A DNA stretch of 64,000 nt, taken from positions 1,050,501 through 1,114,500 of the forward strand of contig NZ_CP039249.1 of the NCBI RefSeq assembly GCF_004795835.1, given 5' to 3'. Of this stretch, positions 52,904 to 63,800 are shown piece by piece (positions within the stretch are counted from its first letter, which is position 1; each line of letters opens with the position of its first letter). The notes under the pieces were generated by a model, which did not search any database, was not told the origin of the DNA, and was given only the letters and a program-made list of their open reading frames with translations. This DNA comes from Sphingomonas sp. PAMC26645 (lineage in GTDB: Bacteria > Pseudomonadota > Alphaproteobacteria > Sphingomonadales > Sphingomonadaceae). Made by a program: the position numbers and the translations under genes.

Positions 52904-53962
52904 GTGAACGCCAAGCGCTCTTCGGTCTCCGGGGCCCTGCTCGACTGGTATGACGCGCATCGTCGCGACCTGCCGTGGCGTGCGAAGCCGGACGATGCGG
53001 TCGATCCGTACCGGGTGTGGCTGTCGGAAGTGATGTTGCAGCAGACTACGGTGGCCGCGGTGACGCCGCGGTTCCTGTCGTGGACGGCGCGGTGGCCGGA
53101 TTTTGCGACTCTGGCGGCGGCGGACGATGCCGATGTGATGGCGGCTTGGGCGGGGCTTGGCTATTACGCTCGGGCGCGCAATCTGGTGAAGGCGGCGAAG
53201 GCTGTGGTCGCCGAGCATGGCGGGGAGTTTCCGCGGACCGAGGTGGAGCTGCGCGCTTTGCCGGGGCTCGGCGCATATACTGCGGCAGCGGTGGCGGCGA
53301 TCGCGTTTGGCGAGCGTGCAGTGGTGGTCGATGCGAATGTCGAGCGGGTGGTTGCGCGGCTGTTCGCGATTCAGACGCCTTTGCCCGCGGCGCGTCCTGC
53401 GATTCGGGTGGCGGCGGATTCGATTACGCCGGATACTCGCGCGGGGGATTTCGCGCAGGCGATGATGGATCTGGGGTCGGGGATCTGCACGACGCGCGCG
53501 CCGAAGTGCCTGCTGTGTCCGATCCGCACGTTTTGCGAAGGCTTCAAGCAGGGCGCGCCCGAGCGGTTGCCGGTGAAGGCGAAGAAGGCGGCCAAGCCTC
53601 AGCGGTACGGAACGATCTTCTGGCTGGAGCGCGACGGGCAGGTGTTGCTGGTGCGGCGGCAGGACAAGGGTCTGCTGGGCGGGATGCGGGCGTTTCCGAC
53701 CGGGCCTTGGGGTGAGGTTGCGCTCGGTTTCGAGGACGCGCCGGCGCAGGCGGATTGGCGGATGCTGGACGCGACCGTCGCACACGGATTTACGCATTTC
53801 GATCTGCAACTGACGCTTGCGGTGGCGACGGTCGAGGCGCATCAACCGCGCGTTCCAACGGCAAGCGAATGGTGGCCGGTCGACGAGCTGGATACTGCCG
53901 GGCTCCCGACCGTTTTCGCCAAGGCCGGTAAGGCCATTCGAAACTGGGCCATACGAAACTAG
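52904..53962 (+). CDS. mutY: A/G-specific adenine glycosylase
   Basis: Removes adenine opposite 8-oxoguanine. The 352-residue protein has Glu42 (SEVMLQQTTV), the helix-hairpin-helix with Asp143 (LPGLGAYTAAAVAAIAFGE, VVDANVERV), the iron-sulfur cysteines C195-x6-C202-x2-C205-x5-C211, and a C-terminal NUDIX-like domain (IFWLERDGQVLLVRRQDKGLLGGM). The start is GTG. The last codons repeat (AIRN, AIRN): a 15-base unit is found in tandem at the stop. Confidence 0.95.
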   Translation: MNAKRSSVSGALLDWYDAHRRDLPWRAKPDDAVDPYRVWLSEVMLQQTTVAAVTPRFLSWTARWPDFATLAAADDADVMAAWAGLGYYARARNLVKAAKAVVAEHGGEFPRTEVELRALPGLGAYTAAAVAAIAFGERAVVVDANVERVVARLFAIQTPLPAARPAIRVAADSITPDTRAGDFAQAMMDLGSGICTTRAPKCLLCPIRTFCEGFKQGAPERLPVKAKKAAKPQRYGTIFWLERDGQVLLVRRQDKGLLGGMRAFPTGPWGEVALGFEDAPAQADWRMLDATVAHGFTHFDLQLTLAVATVEAHQPRVPTASEWWPVDELDTAGLPTVFAKAGKAIRNWAIRN

Positions 53963-53972
53963 GCCATACGGA
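53936..53972 (+). repeat. Short tandem repeat across the mutY stop
   Basis: A 15-base unit (GCCATACGAAACTAG and variants) occurs about 2.5 times: GCCATTCGAAACTGG, GCCATACGAAACTAG, GCCATACGGAGAG. The TGG to TAG difference between the first two copies creates the mutY stop codon, so the protein end is a repeat product. Confidence 0.75.
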
Positions 53973-53979
53973 GAGCTGC

Positions 53980-55332
53980 ATGAAACTGGTGCACTGGATT
54001 TCGACGGGGGGCCTTGCCGCATTGGCTGCCGCCACGGCCTATGCCCAGCAGGCGCAGCCGCGTCCGCAGGTCAGCCCGCAGGCTCGGCCGACGCCGCGGA
54101 TGACGATCCCGGTCAATGCGCTGCTGCCTGCCACGTCCGCGCTGTTCGACAGCTATGTCGCGCAGAACAAGATGCCCGGGATCGTTGGCGCGTTCGGGGC
54201 TGGCGACGGGCCGACGCTGTTTCCGTCGGCGGGCAAGATCAGCGACGCCCCCAATGCTCCGGCGGCAGGCCCCGATTCGCTGTGGCGCGTCTATTCGATG
54301 TCCAAGCCGATCACCGGCATGTCGGCGATGATGCTGGTCGAGGACGGCAAGCTCAACCTCGACGATCCGGTCAGCAAATACATCCCCGCGTTCAAGGACA
54401 TGAGGGTCGCGACCAGCCCCGACACGTCGCTCGCCACGCGGCCGGCGACGCGGCCGATCACGATCCGCAACCTGCTGACGCATACGGCTGGGCTCGGCTA
54501 CACGATCGTCACCAAGGGGCCACTGCTCAAGGAATATGAGCGGCTCGGCATCCTGCCGCTGTCGGTCAGCGCGGCGATGGAAGAGAAGATGCGGCCCGTC
54601 CGGCCGAAATCGCTCGAGGAGTTCGCGAACCGCGTCGCGACGCTGCCGCTGATCGCCGAGCCGGGGACGAAGTGGAGCTATTCGATCGGGCTCGACGTGA
54701 TGGGCCGCGTGATCGAGGTCGCTAGCGGTATGAGCTTCGAGCGGTTCGTGCAGACGCGGCTGTTCGATCCGCTCAAGATGAAGTCGAGCTTCTGGCAGGT
54801 GCCGCAGAGCGAGGTCGGGCGGCTGGCGACCAACTATGCGTTCGTCGGCGACACGCGGACGCCGCTCGATCCGGCGGCGACGTCGGTGTTCCTACAGAAG
54901 CCGAGCTTCCCGTATGGCGGTGCCGGCCTCGTGATGTCGGCGCGCGATTACGACCGGTTCCTGCATATGATCCAGGACGGCGGCACGCTCGACGGCGTCC
55001 GCGTGATGAAGCCCGAGACGATCGCGCTGGCGACATCGAACCTGCTGCCGGCGGGCGTCGTGTTCGGCGGAGTCGGTGGCGGCACCGGGGGAACGCAGGG
55101 GAGCAACATGGGCTTCGGCGCGGGCGGCTCCGTGGTCCTCGTGGATACGCCGAACGGGCCGGGCAAGGGCACCTATGCCTGGGGTGGTGCGGCGGGCACG
55201 ATCGCATGGGTCGATCCGTCGAAGCATTCGCGCGGCAACGTGATGGTCAATTACTTCCCGGCGGACCGGATACCGCTCCGCCAGCAGGTGGTCGCGGCGC
55301 TGCTCCAGGATGCGGCGAGGTTGCGCCGATGA
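53980..55332 (+). CDS. Serine hydrolase, class-C beta-lactamase-like
   Basis: A 450-residue exported protein: signal peptide (MKLVHWISTGGLAALAAATAYAQQ), then a penicillin-binding fold with the Ser-x-x-Lys motif SMSK (in LWRVYSMSKPITGMSAMML), the Tyr motif in KWSYSIGLDVMG, and GTYAWGGAAGT in the place of the KTG box. Proteins of this kind are esterases or peptidases as often as beta-lactamases, so resistance should not be inferred. It is coupled to nudC by an ATGA overlap. Confidence 0.88.
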   Translation: MKLVHWISTGGLAALAAATAYAQQAQPRPQVSPQARPTPRMTIPVNALLPATSALFDSYVAQNKMPGIVGAFGAGDGPTLFPSAGKISDAPNAPAAGPDSLWRVYSMSKPITGMSAMMLVEDGKLNLDDPVSKYIPAFKDMRVATSPDTSLATRPATRPITIRNLLTHTAGLGYTIVTKGPLLKEYERLGILPLSVSAAMEEKMRPVRPKSLEEFANRVATLPLIAEPGTKWSYSIGLDVMGRVIEVASGMSFERFVQTRLFDPLKMKSSFWQVPQSEVGRLATNYAFVGDTRTPLDPAATSVFLQKPSFPYGGAGLVMSARDYDRFLHMIQDGGTLDGVRVMKPETIALATSNLLPAGVVFGGVGGGTGGTQGSNMGFGAGGSVVLVDTPNGPGKGTYAWGGAAGTIAWVDPSKHSRGNVMVNYFPADRIPLRQQVVAALLQDAARLRR

Positions 55333-56216
55333 GCGTGATGGAGGCCCCTGGGTTCACGGGTGGGACGCTCGACCGGTCGGATGCGCTGCGCCACGATCCG
55401 GAAGGGCTGGCGGCGGCGCAGCGCGATTGGCGTGCGCGGTTGCTGGTGCTTGACGGGTTGCTGCCGGGCACGACCGACGACGGGCATCTTGCCTGGACGT
55501 CGATGGCGGATATGCCCGACGATGCCGAGCCGATCCTACTTGGGCTCGACGAGACCGGGCGGCCGCATTTCGCGGCGCTGCTGGCGGGCATGCGCGTCGA
55601 CAACGCGCCGGCGATGCGGTCGCCTGCGCTGATGGCGGTGCTGGCCGCGCTCGCGCCGGGTGAGGCGGCGACGTACGCTGGTGCGCGGAGTGTGATCGAC
55701 TGGCATGTGCGTCATAGCTTCTGCGCTAAGTGCGGATCGCCGACCGAAATGTTCCGCGCCGGGTGGGCGCGGAAATGTCCGAACTGCGGGACCGAGCATT
55801 TCCCGCGGGTCGATCCGGTGGTGATCATGATCGCGGAGCATGATGGGCGTGCGCTGCTCGGGCGGGGCAAGGGGTGGCCGCCGGGGCGGTATTCCGCCTT
55901 GGCCGGTTTCGTCGAGCCGGCCGAGTCGATCGAGGAAGCCGTCGCGCGCGAGATCCTCGAGGAATCGGGCGTGCGGGTCGGGAAGGTGCGCTATGTCGCG
56001 AGCCAGCCCTGGCCGTTTCCGTCTTCGCTGATGATGGCGTGTGTCGCCGAGGCCGAGGATGATGCAATCACGCTCGACGTGAACGAGCTCGAGGATGCGA
56101 TGTGGGTGCCGCGCGAGATGGTGCGTGCGGTATTGCGCGGGGAGGACGGGCCGTTCGTGGCGCCGCCGCCTTATGCGATCGCGTACACGCTGCTGAAGGA
56201 ATGGGCGGGGGAATAG
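55329..56216 (+). CDS. nudC: NAD(+) diphosphatase / RNA deNADding hydrolase NudC
   Basis: A 295-residue Nudix enzyme that splits NADH to NMNH and AMP and removes NAD caps from RNA. It has a zinc site with two CxxC pairs (FCAKCGSPTE, KCPNCGTEHFPR), the Nudix box (GFVEPAES, then REILEESG) and the NudC-specific SQPWPFPSSLM. The ATG overlaps the stop of the hydrolase gene. Confidence 0.95.
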   Translation: MSVMEAPGFTGGTLDRSDALRHDPEGLAAAQRDWRARLLVLDGLLPGTTDDGHLAWTSMADMPDDAEPILLGLDETGRPHFAALLAGMRVDNAPAMRSPALMAVLAALAPGEAATYAGARSVIDWHVRHSFCAKCGSPTEMFRAGWARKCPNCGTEHFPRVDPVVIMIAEHDGRALLGRGKGWPPGRYSALAGFVEPAESIEEAVAREILEESGVRVGKVRYVASQPWPFPSSLMMACVAEAEDDAITLDVNELEDAMWVPREMVRAVLRGEDGPFVAPPPYAIAYTLLKEWAGE

Positions 56217-56271
56217 GCGCTGCGTCAGCTTCGGATGGACGGCGCGGGGTATAGTCTCGTAACGGCGATGC

Positions 56272-57678
56272 ATGACTCCGCTGACCTTTGATCGCCCGGA
56301 CGAGCAGACTCGCGCTCGTCCCGATTGCCACCAGGCGATCAGCATCCTCGACCTGTTCACGATCGGGATCGGGCCGTCGAGTTCGCATACCGTCGGGCCA
56401 ATGCGCGCGGCGTGGCTGTTCGCGGATCTGGTCGCGGACGAGAAGCCAGTGGCGGTACGCGTAGACCTGTTTGGTTCGCTGGCGTTGACCGGGCGGGGGC
56501 ATGCGACCGACAGTGCGGTGATGCTGGGCCTGAGTGGCGCGCAGCCCGAGACGATCGATCCCGACCTGATCCCGGTGCGGCTCGCGGCGATCCGGTCGAG
56601 CGGGCGGCTGATGCTGGCCGAGCGGGTGGAGATCGGGTTCGAGGAGAGCCAGCACCTCCTGTTTCATGCGCAGACGTTCCTGCCGGGACATCCCAACGCG
56701 GTGACGTTCACCGCCTCGCTCGGCGACGGGCGCACTGTCGAGCGGACCTATTTCTCGATCGGTGGCGGCGCGATCGTCGAGGCTGGCTCGGGGCCGGTGA
56801 AGGCGAACATCCTGTTGCCGCGACCGTTCTCGTCGGGGGCGGAACTGCTTGCGACCGGCGATGCGACGGGTATGACGATCGCCGACATCGTCCGCGAGAA
56901 CGAGATCGCGTGGCGGCCGGAGAGCGAGACCGATGCGTTCCTCGATGCGGTGCGTGGCGCCATGTTCGCGTCGATCGATCGCGGGTGTCGGCAGGGCGGT
57001 ATCCTGCCTGGTGGGCTGAAGGTGCCGCGGCGGGCGAAGGCGCTATTCGAGGGGTTGCAGGCACGCGATACCGCGGCGGATCCTTCTGCGGTGTTCGAGT
57101 GGGTGAGCCTGTATGCGCTCGCGGTGAACGAGGAGAATGCCGCGGGTGGCCGCGTCGTCACCGCGCCGACCAATGGCGCGGCGGGCGTGCTGCCGGCGGT
57201 GCTGCGCTTCTACGAGACGTTCACCAAGGACCCGACGGCGAAGGGCGCACACGATTTCCTGCTGACCGCGGCGGCGATCGGGTTCCTCTACAAGAAGCGC
57301 GCCTCGATCTCCGCGGCGGAAATGGGCTGCCAGGGTGAAGTGGGCGTGGCGTGCTCGATGGCGGCGGGCGCGCTGGTCGCCGCGCTCGGCGGGACCAATG
57401 CGCAGATCGAGAATGCGGCGGAGATCGGCATGGAGCATAACCTCGGCCTCACCTGCGATCCGATCGGCGGGCTGGTCCAGATCCCGTGTATCGAGCGCAA
57501 TACGATGGGTGCGATCAAGGCGATCAACGCCGCGTATCTGGCGCTGCGGGGGGACGGTCGCCATATCGTCAGCCTTGATGCGGTGATCGAGACGATGCGC
57601 CAGACCGGTGAGGACATGCGCTCGCAATATAAGGAGACGTCGCTTGGTGGCCTGGCCGTCAACGTCGTCGAATGCTGA
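56272..57678 (+). CDS. sdaA: L-serine ammonia-lyase, iron-sulfur dependent (single chain)
   Basis: Turns L-serine into pyruvate and ammonia. The 468-residue protein starts its beta domain with [26 protein letters not shown], and the alpha domain has [38 protein letters not shown] and [19 protein letters not shown], with cysteines for the 4Fe-4S cluster. Both domains are in one chain, as in SdaA/SdaB. It is 56 bases after nudC and 10 bases before the M3 peptidase gene. Confidence 0.95.
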   Translation: MTPLTFDRPDEQTRARPDCHQAISILDLFTIGIGPSSSHTVGPMRAAWLFADLVADEKPVAVRVDLFGSLALTGRGHATDSAVMLGLSGAQPETIDPDLIPVRLAAIRSSGRLMLAERVEIGFEESQHLLFHAQTFLPGHPNAVTFTASLGDGRTVERTYFSIGGGAIVEAGSGPVKANILLPRPFSSGAELLATGDATGMTIADIVRENEIAWRPESETDAFLDAVRGAMFASIDRGCRQGGILPGGLKVPRRAKALFEGLQARDTAADPSAVFEWVSLYALAVNEENAAGGRVVTAPTNGAAGVLPAVLRFYETFTKDPTAKGAHDFLLTAAAIGFLYKKRASISAAEMGCQGEVGVACSMAAGALVAALGGTNAQIENAAEIGMEHNLGLTCDPIGGLVQIPCIERNTMGAIKAINAAYLALRGDGRHIVSLDAVIETMRQTGEDMRSQYKETSLGGLAVNVVEC

Positions 57679-57688
57679 AGGATTTCCC

Positions 57689-59722
57689 ATGACTGCCCCG
57701 ACGAACCCGCTTCTCGATACGCTGTCGCTGCCCCGTTTCGCCGAACTGTCGCCCGACCAGATCGCGCCTGCGCTCGACGAGGCGATCGCGCGGCACGAGG
57801 CGATGGTCGAAGCGCTGACGTCCGCGCGGCCGACCGATTTCGCGGGCGCGTGGCTGCCGTACGAGCGGGCGAATACCGAGATCGGCGCGATCTGGTCGGC
57901 GGTGTCGCATCTGCACGGCGTCGCGGACACGCCCGAACTGCGCGCGGCGTATTCGGAGGGGCAGAAGCGGCTCGTCGAGAACGACATGAAGGTCGGGCAG
58001 AACCGCGATTTGTACGAGGTGTTCGTGGCGCTGAGCGTGTCGCCCGAGTTTGCCGACTTGGCCGTCGAGGATCGGGTAGCGGTCGAGCAGGCGATCCGCG
58101 ACTTCACGCTGTCGGGCGTGGCGCTGGAGCCCGAGGCGCGCGACCGGTTCAGCGAGATTTCGGTCGAGCTGTCGGGATTGTCGAACGAGTTCGGCAGCGC
58201 GGTGCTGGATGCGACCGACGCGTGGTCGGAGCTGGTGACGGACGAGGCCGATCTTGCCGGCATCTCGGATGCGGACAAGGCGATGTTCGCGGATGCCGCC
58301 AAGGCGAAGGGGCAGGAAGGCTGGCTGGTCACGCTGCAACAGCCGAGCGTCAACGCGGTGCTGACCTTCGCCGAGAACCGTGAGTTGCGCGCCCGCATGT
58401 ACCGCGCGTTCGCGACGCGCGCGTCGGATCAGGGGCCGAACGCGGGCGAGTTCGATAACAGCGCCCGGATCGCGCGGATCCTCGAACTGCGGCATGAGGG
58501 TGCGAAGCTGCTCGGCTTCACCGATCCGGTCGCGTGGTCGCTGGAGACCAAGATGGCTCCGAACGGCGCCGAAGTGATCGCGTTCCTGCGCGATCTGGCG
58601 CGGCGCGCGAAGCCGGCGGCGGAGCGCGACCTTGCCGAGCTCAAGACGTTTGCGGCCGAGCAGCTCGGGATCGCCGATTTCGAGCCTTGGGATGCGGGCT
58701 TCGTGTCGAACCGGTTGCGGCAGGATCGCTATGCGGTCGATGCGCAGGTGGTAAAGGCGTATTTCCCGGTCGAGCGCGTGATGGAGGGCTGGCAGACGCT
58801 GATGCAGCGGCTATTCGGCATCAAGCTCGTCGAGCGCGACGACGTGTCGCTGTATCATGACGATGCGCGGTTCTTCGACGTGGTGGACGAGAGCGGGACG
58901 GTGTTTGCCGGGCTCTACCTCGACCTGCACGCGCGTACCGGCAAGCGTGGTGGCGCGTGGATGGCGCAGGCGCGGCCACGGCTGCACGACGGCAACACCG
59001 TGACGGTGCCGGTCGCGTATCTCGTCTGCAATTTTGCGCCGGATGGGGGCGAGACGCCGTCGCTGCTGAGCCACAACGACGTGACCACGCTGCTGCACGA
59101 GACCGGCCACTGCATCCACCTCCTCTTCACCAAGGTGAACCGGCCGAGCATCGCCGGCACCAACGGCTTCGAGTGGGACGCGATCGAGCTGCCGAGCCAG
59201 CTGATGGAAGATTTCGCCTGGGACAAGGACGTGCTGACCGGCATGTCCGGCCACTACAAGACCGGTGAGACGCTCCCCGCCGACCTGTTCGAGCGGATGG
59301 TGAAGGCGCGGCATTTCCAGGCGGGGATGTTCATCCTGCGCCAGGTCGAGTTCGCGCTGTTCGACTTGCTGCTGCATCTGGGCACGATGGGCAGCGATCC
59401 GATCGAGGTGATCGAGGCGGTGCGCGACGAGGTGGCGGTAATCCGCCCGCCAGCATGGCACCGCTTCCCGCACGCGTTCAGCCACATCTTCGCTGGCGGC
59501 TATGCGTCGGGCTATTACAGCTATCTCTACGCAGAGTTGCTGGCGGCCGATGGCTTCGAGGCGTTCGCCGAGGCCGGCCTGGTCGATCGCAAGACCGGCG
59601 ACCGGTTCCGCGAGGAAGTGCTCACGCGAGGGGCAACGCGTCCGGCGGCGGACAGCTTCCGTGCATTCCGTGGGCGTGACCCAGAGCCGACCGCGATGCT
59701 GGTCCGTCACGGGCTGCAATGA
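57689..59722 (+). CDS. M3-family oligopeptidase (OpdA/Dcp type)
   Basis: A 677-residue zinc metallopeptidase that clears short peptides in the cytosol; no signal peptide is seen. The zinc motif is HETGH (470-474), with the third ligand Glu in [20 protein letters not shown], and [27 protein letters not shown] as the substrate-side loop. It is closer to oligopeptidase A than to Dcp by its N terminus. Its stop overlaps the ATG of the PLP enzyme (ATGA). Confidence 0.93.
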   Translation: MTAPTNPLLDTLSLPRFAELSPDQIAPALDEAIARHEAMVEALTSARPTDFAGAWLPYERANTEIGAIWSAVSHLHGVADTPELRAAYSEGQKRLVENDMKVGQNRDLYEVFVALSVSPEFADLAVEDRVAVEQAIRDFTLSGVALEPEARDRFSEISVELSGLSNEFGSAVLDATDAWSELVTDEADLAGISDADKAMFADAAKAKGQEGWLVTLQQPSVNAVLTFAENRELRARMYRAFATRASDQGPNAGEFDNSARIARILELRHEGAKLLGFTDPVAWSLETKMAPNGAEVIAFLRDLARRAKPAAERDLAELKTFAAEQLGIADFEPWDAGFVSNRLRQDRYAVDAQVVKAYFPVERVMEGWQTLMQRLFGIKLVERDDVSLYHDDARFFDVVDESGTVFAGLYLDLHARTGKRGGAWMAQARPRLHDGNTVTVPVAYLVCNFAPDGGETPSLLSHNDVTTLLHETGHCIHLLFTKVNRPSIAGTNGFEWDAIELPSQLMEDFAWDKDVLTGMSGHYKTGETLPADLFERMVKARHFQAGMFILRQVEFALFDLLLHLGTMGSDPIEVIEAVRDEVAVIRPPAWHRFPHAFSHIFAGGYASGYYSYLYAELLAADGFEAFAEAGLVDRKTGDRFREEVLTRGATRPAADSFRAFRGRDPEPTAMLVRHGLQ

Positions 59723-60795
59723 CGCCTGCAATGACGGGGAAACGCGTCGACCGGCGCTGGTTGTCGGAGGCGGTGCGGCGGATCGAGGCAGACTATAACC
59801 GGTCCGCCGACACGCACCTGATCCGCGTCGATTTGCCGCGCTACCCCGGTATCGTCCTCTACCTGAAGGACGAGAGTTCGCATCCGACCGGCAGCCTCAA
59901 GCACCGGCTCGCGCGCTCGCTGTTCCTGTACGCGCTGTGCAACGAATGGATCGGGCCGGAGACGACGGTGATCGAATCCTCGTCGGGATCGACCGCGGTG
60001 TCGGAGGCGTATTTCGCCAGGATGCTGGGGCTGCGGTTCATCGCAGTGATGCCCGCGACGACCGCCAAGCCCAAGCTCGACGCGATCCGCTTCCACGGCG
60101 GCGAGATCCACATGGTCGACGATCCGCGCACCGTCTACGCGGTCTCGCACCGCTTGGCGGCGGAGACCGGCGGGCATTATCTCGATCAGTTCACCTATGC
60201 CGAGCGCGCGACCGACTGGCGCGGCAACAATAACATCGCCGAAAGCATTTTCGCGCAGATGGCCGAGGAGGAGCATCCGTGTCCGTCCTGGATCGTCTGC
60301 GGCGCGGGCACCGGTGGCACGTCGGCGACGATCGGGCGCTTCATCCGCTATTGCCGGCACGACACCAGATTGTGCGTCGCGGACCCGGTGCACTCGGTGT
60401 TCCATCGCCATTTCGAGGACCGCTCGGTGGTCGCGTTGCCCGAAGGGTGCGCGTCGCGGATCGAGGGGATCGGGCGGCCGCGCGTCGAGCCGAGCTTCGT
60501 GCCGAGCGTCATCGACCGGATGATCGCGGTCGAGGATGCCGACAGCATCGGGGCGATGCGCGCGCTGTCCGACCGGCTCGGGCGGCGCGTCGGCGGCTCG
60601 ACCGGGACCAACCTCTGGGCCTGCGCGCAGATCGTCGAGGAGATGGCCGCGGCGGGCGAGACGGGCAGCATCGTCACGCTGTTGTGCGATGGCGGCGACC
60701 GCTATGGCTGCACTTATTACAACGATGCATGGCTCGACGAGCGCCAGGTGGCGTGGACCGATGCCGCCGCACGGATGACCGCTTTTCTGGGCTGA
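59719..60795 (+). CDS. PLP-dependent cysteine synthase-family enzyme (Cds1-like)
   Basis: A 358-residue fold-type II PLP enzyme. The cofactor lysine is Lys61 in [18 protein letters not shown], the substrate loop is [16 protein letters not shown], and the phosphate cup [16 protein letters not shown]. The extended N terminus and HPTGSLKHR resemble the actinobacterial Cds1 group, shown to work as L-cysteine desulfhydrase (cysteine to pyruvate, ammonia and sulfide) more than as synthase. That direction also fits its neighbours, but is inferred. Confidence 0.85.
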   Translation: MTPAMTGKRVDRRWLSEAVRRIEADYNRSADTHLIRVDLPRYPGIVLYLKDESSHPTGSLKHRLARSLFLYALCNEWIGPETTVIESSSGSTAVSEAYFARMLGLRFIAVMPATTAKPKLDAIRFHGGEIHMVDDPRTVYAVSHRLAAETGGHYLDQFTYAERATDWRGNNNIAESIFAQMAEEEHPCPSWIVCGAGTGGTSATIGRFIRYCRHDTRLCVADPVHSVFHRHFEDRSVVALPEGCASRIEGIGRPRVEPSFVPSVIDRMIAVEDADSIGAMRALSDRLGRRVGGSTGTNLWACAQIVEEMAAAGETGSIVTLLCDGGDRYGCTYYNDAWLDERQVAWTDAAARMTAFLG

Positions 60796-60802
60796 GTAAC
60801 CG

Positions 60803-63800
60803 ATGACCGCATGGCAGTTCTGGATCGACCGCGGCGGCACGTTCACCGATGTGGTCGCGCGGCGACCGGACGGGCGGATCGTCACCGCCAAGCTGCTGTC
60901 GGAAGATCCCGAACGCTACGGTGATGCGGCGGTCGAGGCGATTCGGCGGCTGACCAACGGGGCGGATGTAACCCTAGAACTGCGGATCGGGACGACGGTC
61001 GCGACCAACGCGCTGCTCGAGCGCAAGGGCGAGCCGACGTGCCTCGCGATCACCCGCGGGTTCGGCGATGCGCTGCTGATCGGTCATCAAGAGCGGTCCG
61101 ATATTTTCGCGCGCGACGTGAACCGGCCGCCGCCGCTGTTCGCGCATGTCGTGGAGATCGACGAGCGGGTCGGGGCCGAGGGCGACGTGCTCCGTCCGCT
61201 CGACGTCGATGCGGCGCGCGTGGGATTGCAGGCGGCATTCGATAGCGGCTTGCGCGCTGTCGCAATTGTTCTTGTGCACGGCTATCGCTTCACCGCGCAC
61301 GAGGAAGCGCTGGCGGCAATCGCGGCCGAGATCGGCTTCACGCAAATCTCGGTCAGTCACCGTGTCGCGCCGTTGATCAAGCTGATCGGGCGTGGCGATA
61401 CGACCGTCGTCGATGCGTATCTGTCGCCGGTCGTCGATCGCTATGTCGCAGGCTTGAGCGACGCGCTGGGGCAGGGCGCGCTGTTCATGCAGTCGTCGGG
61501 CGGACTGGTCGACGGCGCAGGCTTTCGCGGCAAGGACGCCATCCTGTCGGGGCCGGCGGGCGGCATCGTCGGCATGGCCGCGACCGCGCGCGAGGCCGGG
61601 TTCGAGCACGTCATTGGCTTCGACATGGGCGGCACCTCGACCGATGTCTCGCACTACGCCGGGACGTACGAGCGCGACACCGAGACGCTGATTGCAGGCG
61701 CCCGCATCCGGGCGCCGATGCTGCGGATCCACACGGTTGCGGCAGGCGGCGGCTCGATCTGCCGGTTCGATGGCGAGCGGCTGATCGTCGGCCCCGAGAG
61801 CGCGGGCGCGGTGCCGGGGCCGGCGTGTTATCGCCGCGGCGGGCCGCTGACGGTGACCGACTGCAACGTGATGCTCGGCAAAGTGCGCCCCGAATTCTTC
61901 CCGGCGCTGTTTGGGCCGGCAGGCGACCAGCCGCTCGATGCCGAGGCGGTAGCGGCGCGGTTCGCGGAATTGCCACTCGATCCGCACATCGCGGCCGAAG
62001 GGTTCGTCGCGGTCGCGGTGGCGAACATGGCGAATGCGATCCGGACGATTTCCGTCGCGCGCGGGCATGATGTGACGCGTTATACGCTCGCCTGCTTCGG
62101 TGGAGCCGGGGGGCAGCATGCGTGCCTCGTCGCCGATGCGTTGGCGATGGGCCGCGTGATGATCCACCCGCTGGCCGGGGTGCTGTCGGCGTACGGCATG
62201 GGGCTGGCCGATCGCCGGATCCTTCGCGAGGCTACGTCGGGTGCGTCGTTCGCGAATTACGCTGAGATCGTCAAAGCGTTGGACGGGCTAGCGGAGGCTG
62301 CGCGCGAAGCACTGGTAGCCCAGGGCGTCACGGCGGACGACGTCCGGATCGAACGCCGCGTGCATCTGCGCCGAGGCCAGACCGACCACACCATCGAACT
62401 CGATCTCGACGAACCGGCAGCGATGATCGCCGCGTTCGATGCCGCACATATCGCCCAGTTCGGGTTCGCCAGCGAAGCACCGCTGATCGCCGACCGTATC
62501 GTTGCCGAAGCCATCGCCGAGAGTCCGCCGATTGCCGCCGCGCTCGTCGCGCTCCCCGAAGAGCCAGCCGCGCCCCTGTCCGTCGCCCCCGTCTATATGG
62601 CCGGTGTATGGCACGACACGCCCGTCCTTGCCCGCGAAGGCCTGCCCACCGGACACGCCATCGACGGACCTGCGCTGATCCTCGACAGCGTCTCGACCAC
62701 CATCGTCGAGCCGGGCTGGCGCGCGCGCGTCGACCCGATCGGCAACCTGATCCTCGACCGCATCGCGCCCCGTGTCGGCGCGAGTATCGGCACCGAATCC
62801 GATCCGGTGCGCCTCGCGATTTTCGCCGGGCTGTTCATGAGCATCGCCGAGGAGATGGGCGCCGCACTCCAGCGCTCCGCCGCATCGGTCAACATCCGCG
62901 AGCGCCTCGACTTTAGCTGCGCGCTGTTCGACGCGCACGGTAACCTCGTTGCCAACGCACCACACATCCCGGTCCATTTGGGGTCGATGGGCGAAAGCAT
63001 CCGCACGATCATCGACGCACGCGGCGGCGGCGCAGACGGCCGCGGTATCCGCCGCGGCGACGCCTATGCGCTCAACGCGCCGTATCGTGGCGGCACGCAT
63101 CTCCCCGACATCACCGTGATCATGCCGGTCTTCGCAGGCGACGACGATGCGCCCGCGTTCTTCGTCGCAGCCCGCGGTCATCATGCGGACGTCGGCGGCA
63201 TCACCCCAGGATCAATGCCGCCCGAAAGCCGCTCGGTCGAGGAAGAGGGCGTGCTGCTCGACGACGTGCTGGTGGTCGACGAAGGACGTTTCCTCGAAGC
63301 CGACATGCGCGCGGTGTTCGCGTCCGGCCCCTATCCCGCGCGCAATATCGACCAGAACATAGCCGATCTCGCCGCGCAGTTGGCGGCCTGCACGCGCGGT
63401 GCGACCGGCCTCACGCGATTGGCCGACGAGTACGGCACCGACGTCGTCGCGGCCTACATGGAACACGTCCAGGCCAATGCCGACGCCGCCGTCCGGCGCC
63501 TGATAGCAACGCTCGATGACGGCGCGTTTGCCTACGAGATGGACGACGGCGCAGTCGTGCGCGTGGCGGTCCGCGTCGACCGGGAAGCTGCGACCATGGA
63601 GGTCGACTTCGCCGGCACCAGCGATCAGCGCCCGACCAACTTCAACGCCCCCGTCTCGATCGTCCGTGCCGCCGTCCTCTATGTCGTCCGTGCGCTGATC
63701 GACGAGGCCGTGCCGCTCAACGACGGCTGCCTGCGGGGCGTGACGATCCGCGTGCCCGAGGGCTCGATGCTCAACCCGCGCTATCCCGCCGCGGTCGTCG

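Noticed and set aside
53980-55332. Serine hydrolase considered as a resistance beta-lactamase
   Set aside because: Only the general SxxK fold and Tyr motif are seen; the context is metabolic and there is no AmpR-type regulator, so a resistance call is not supported.
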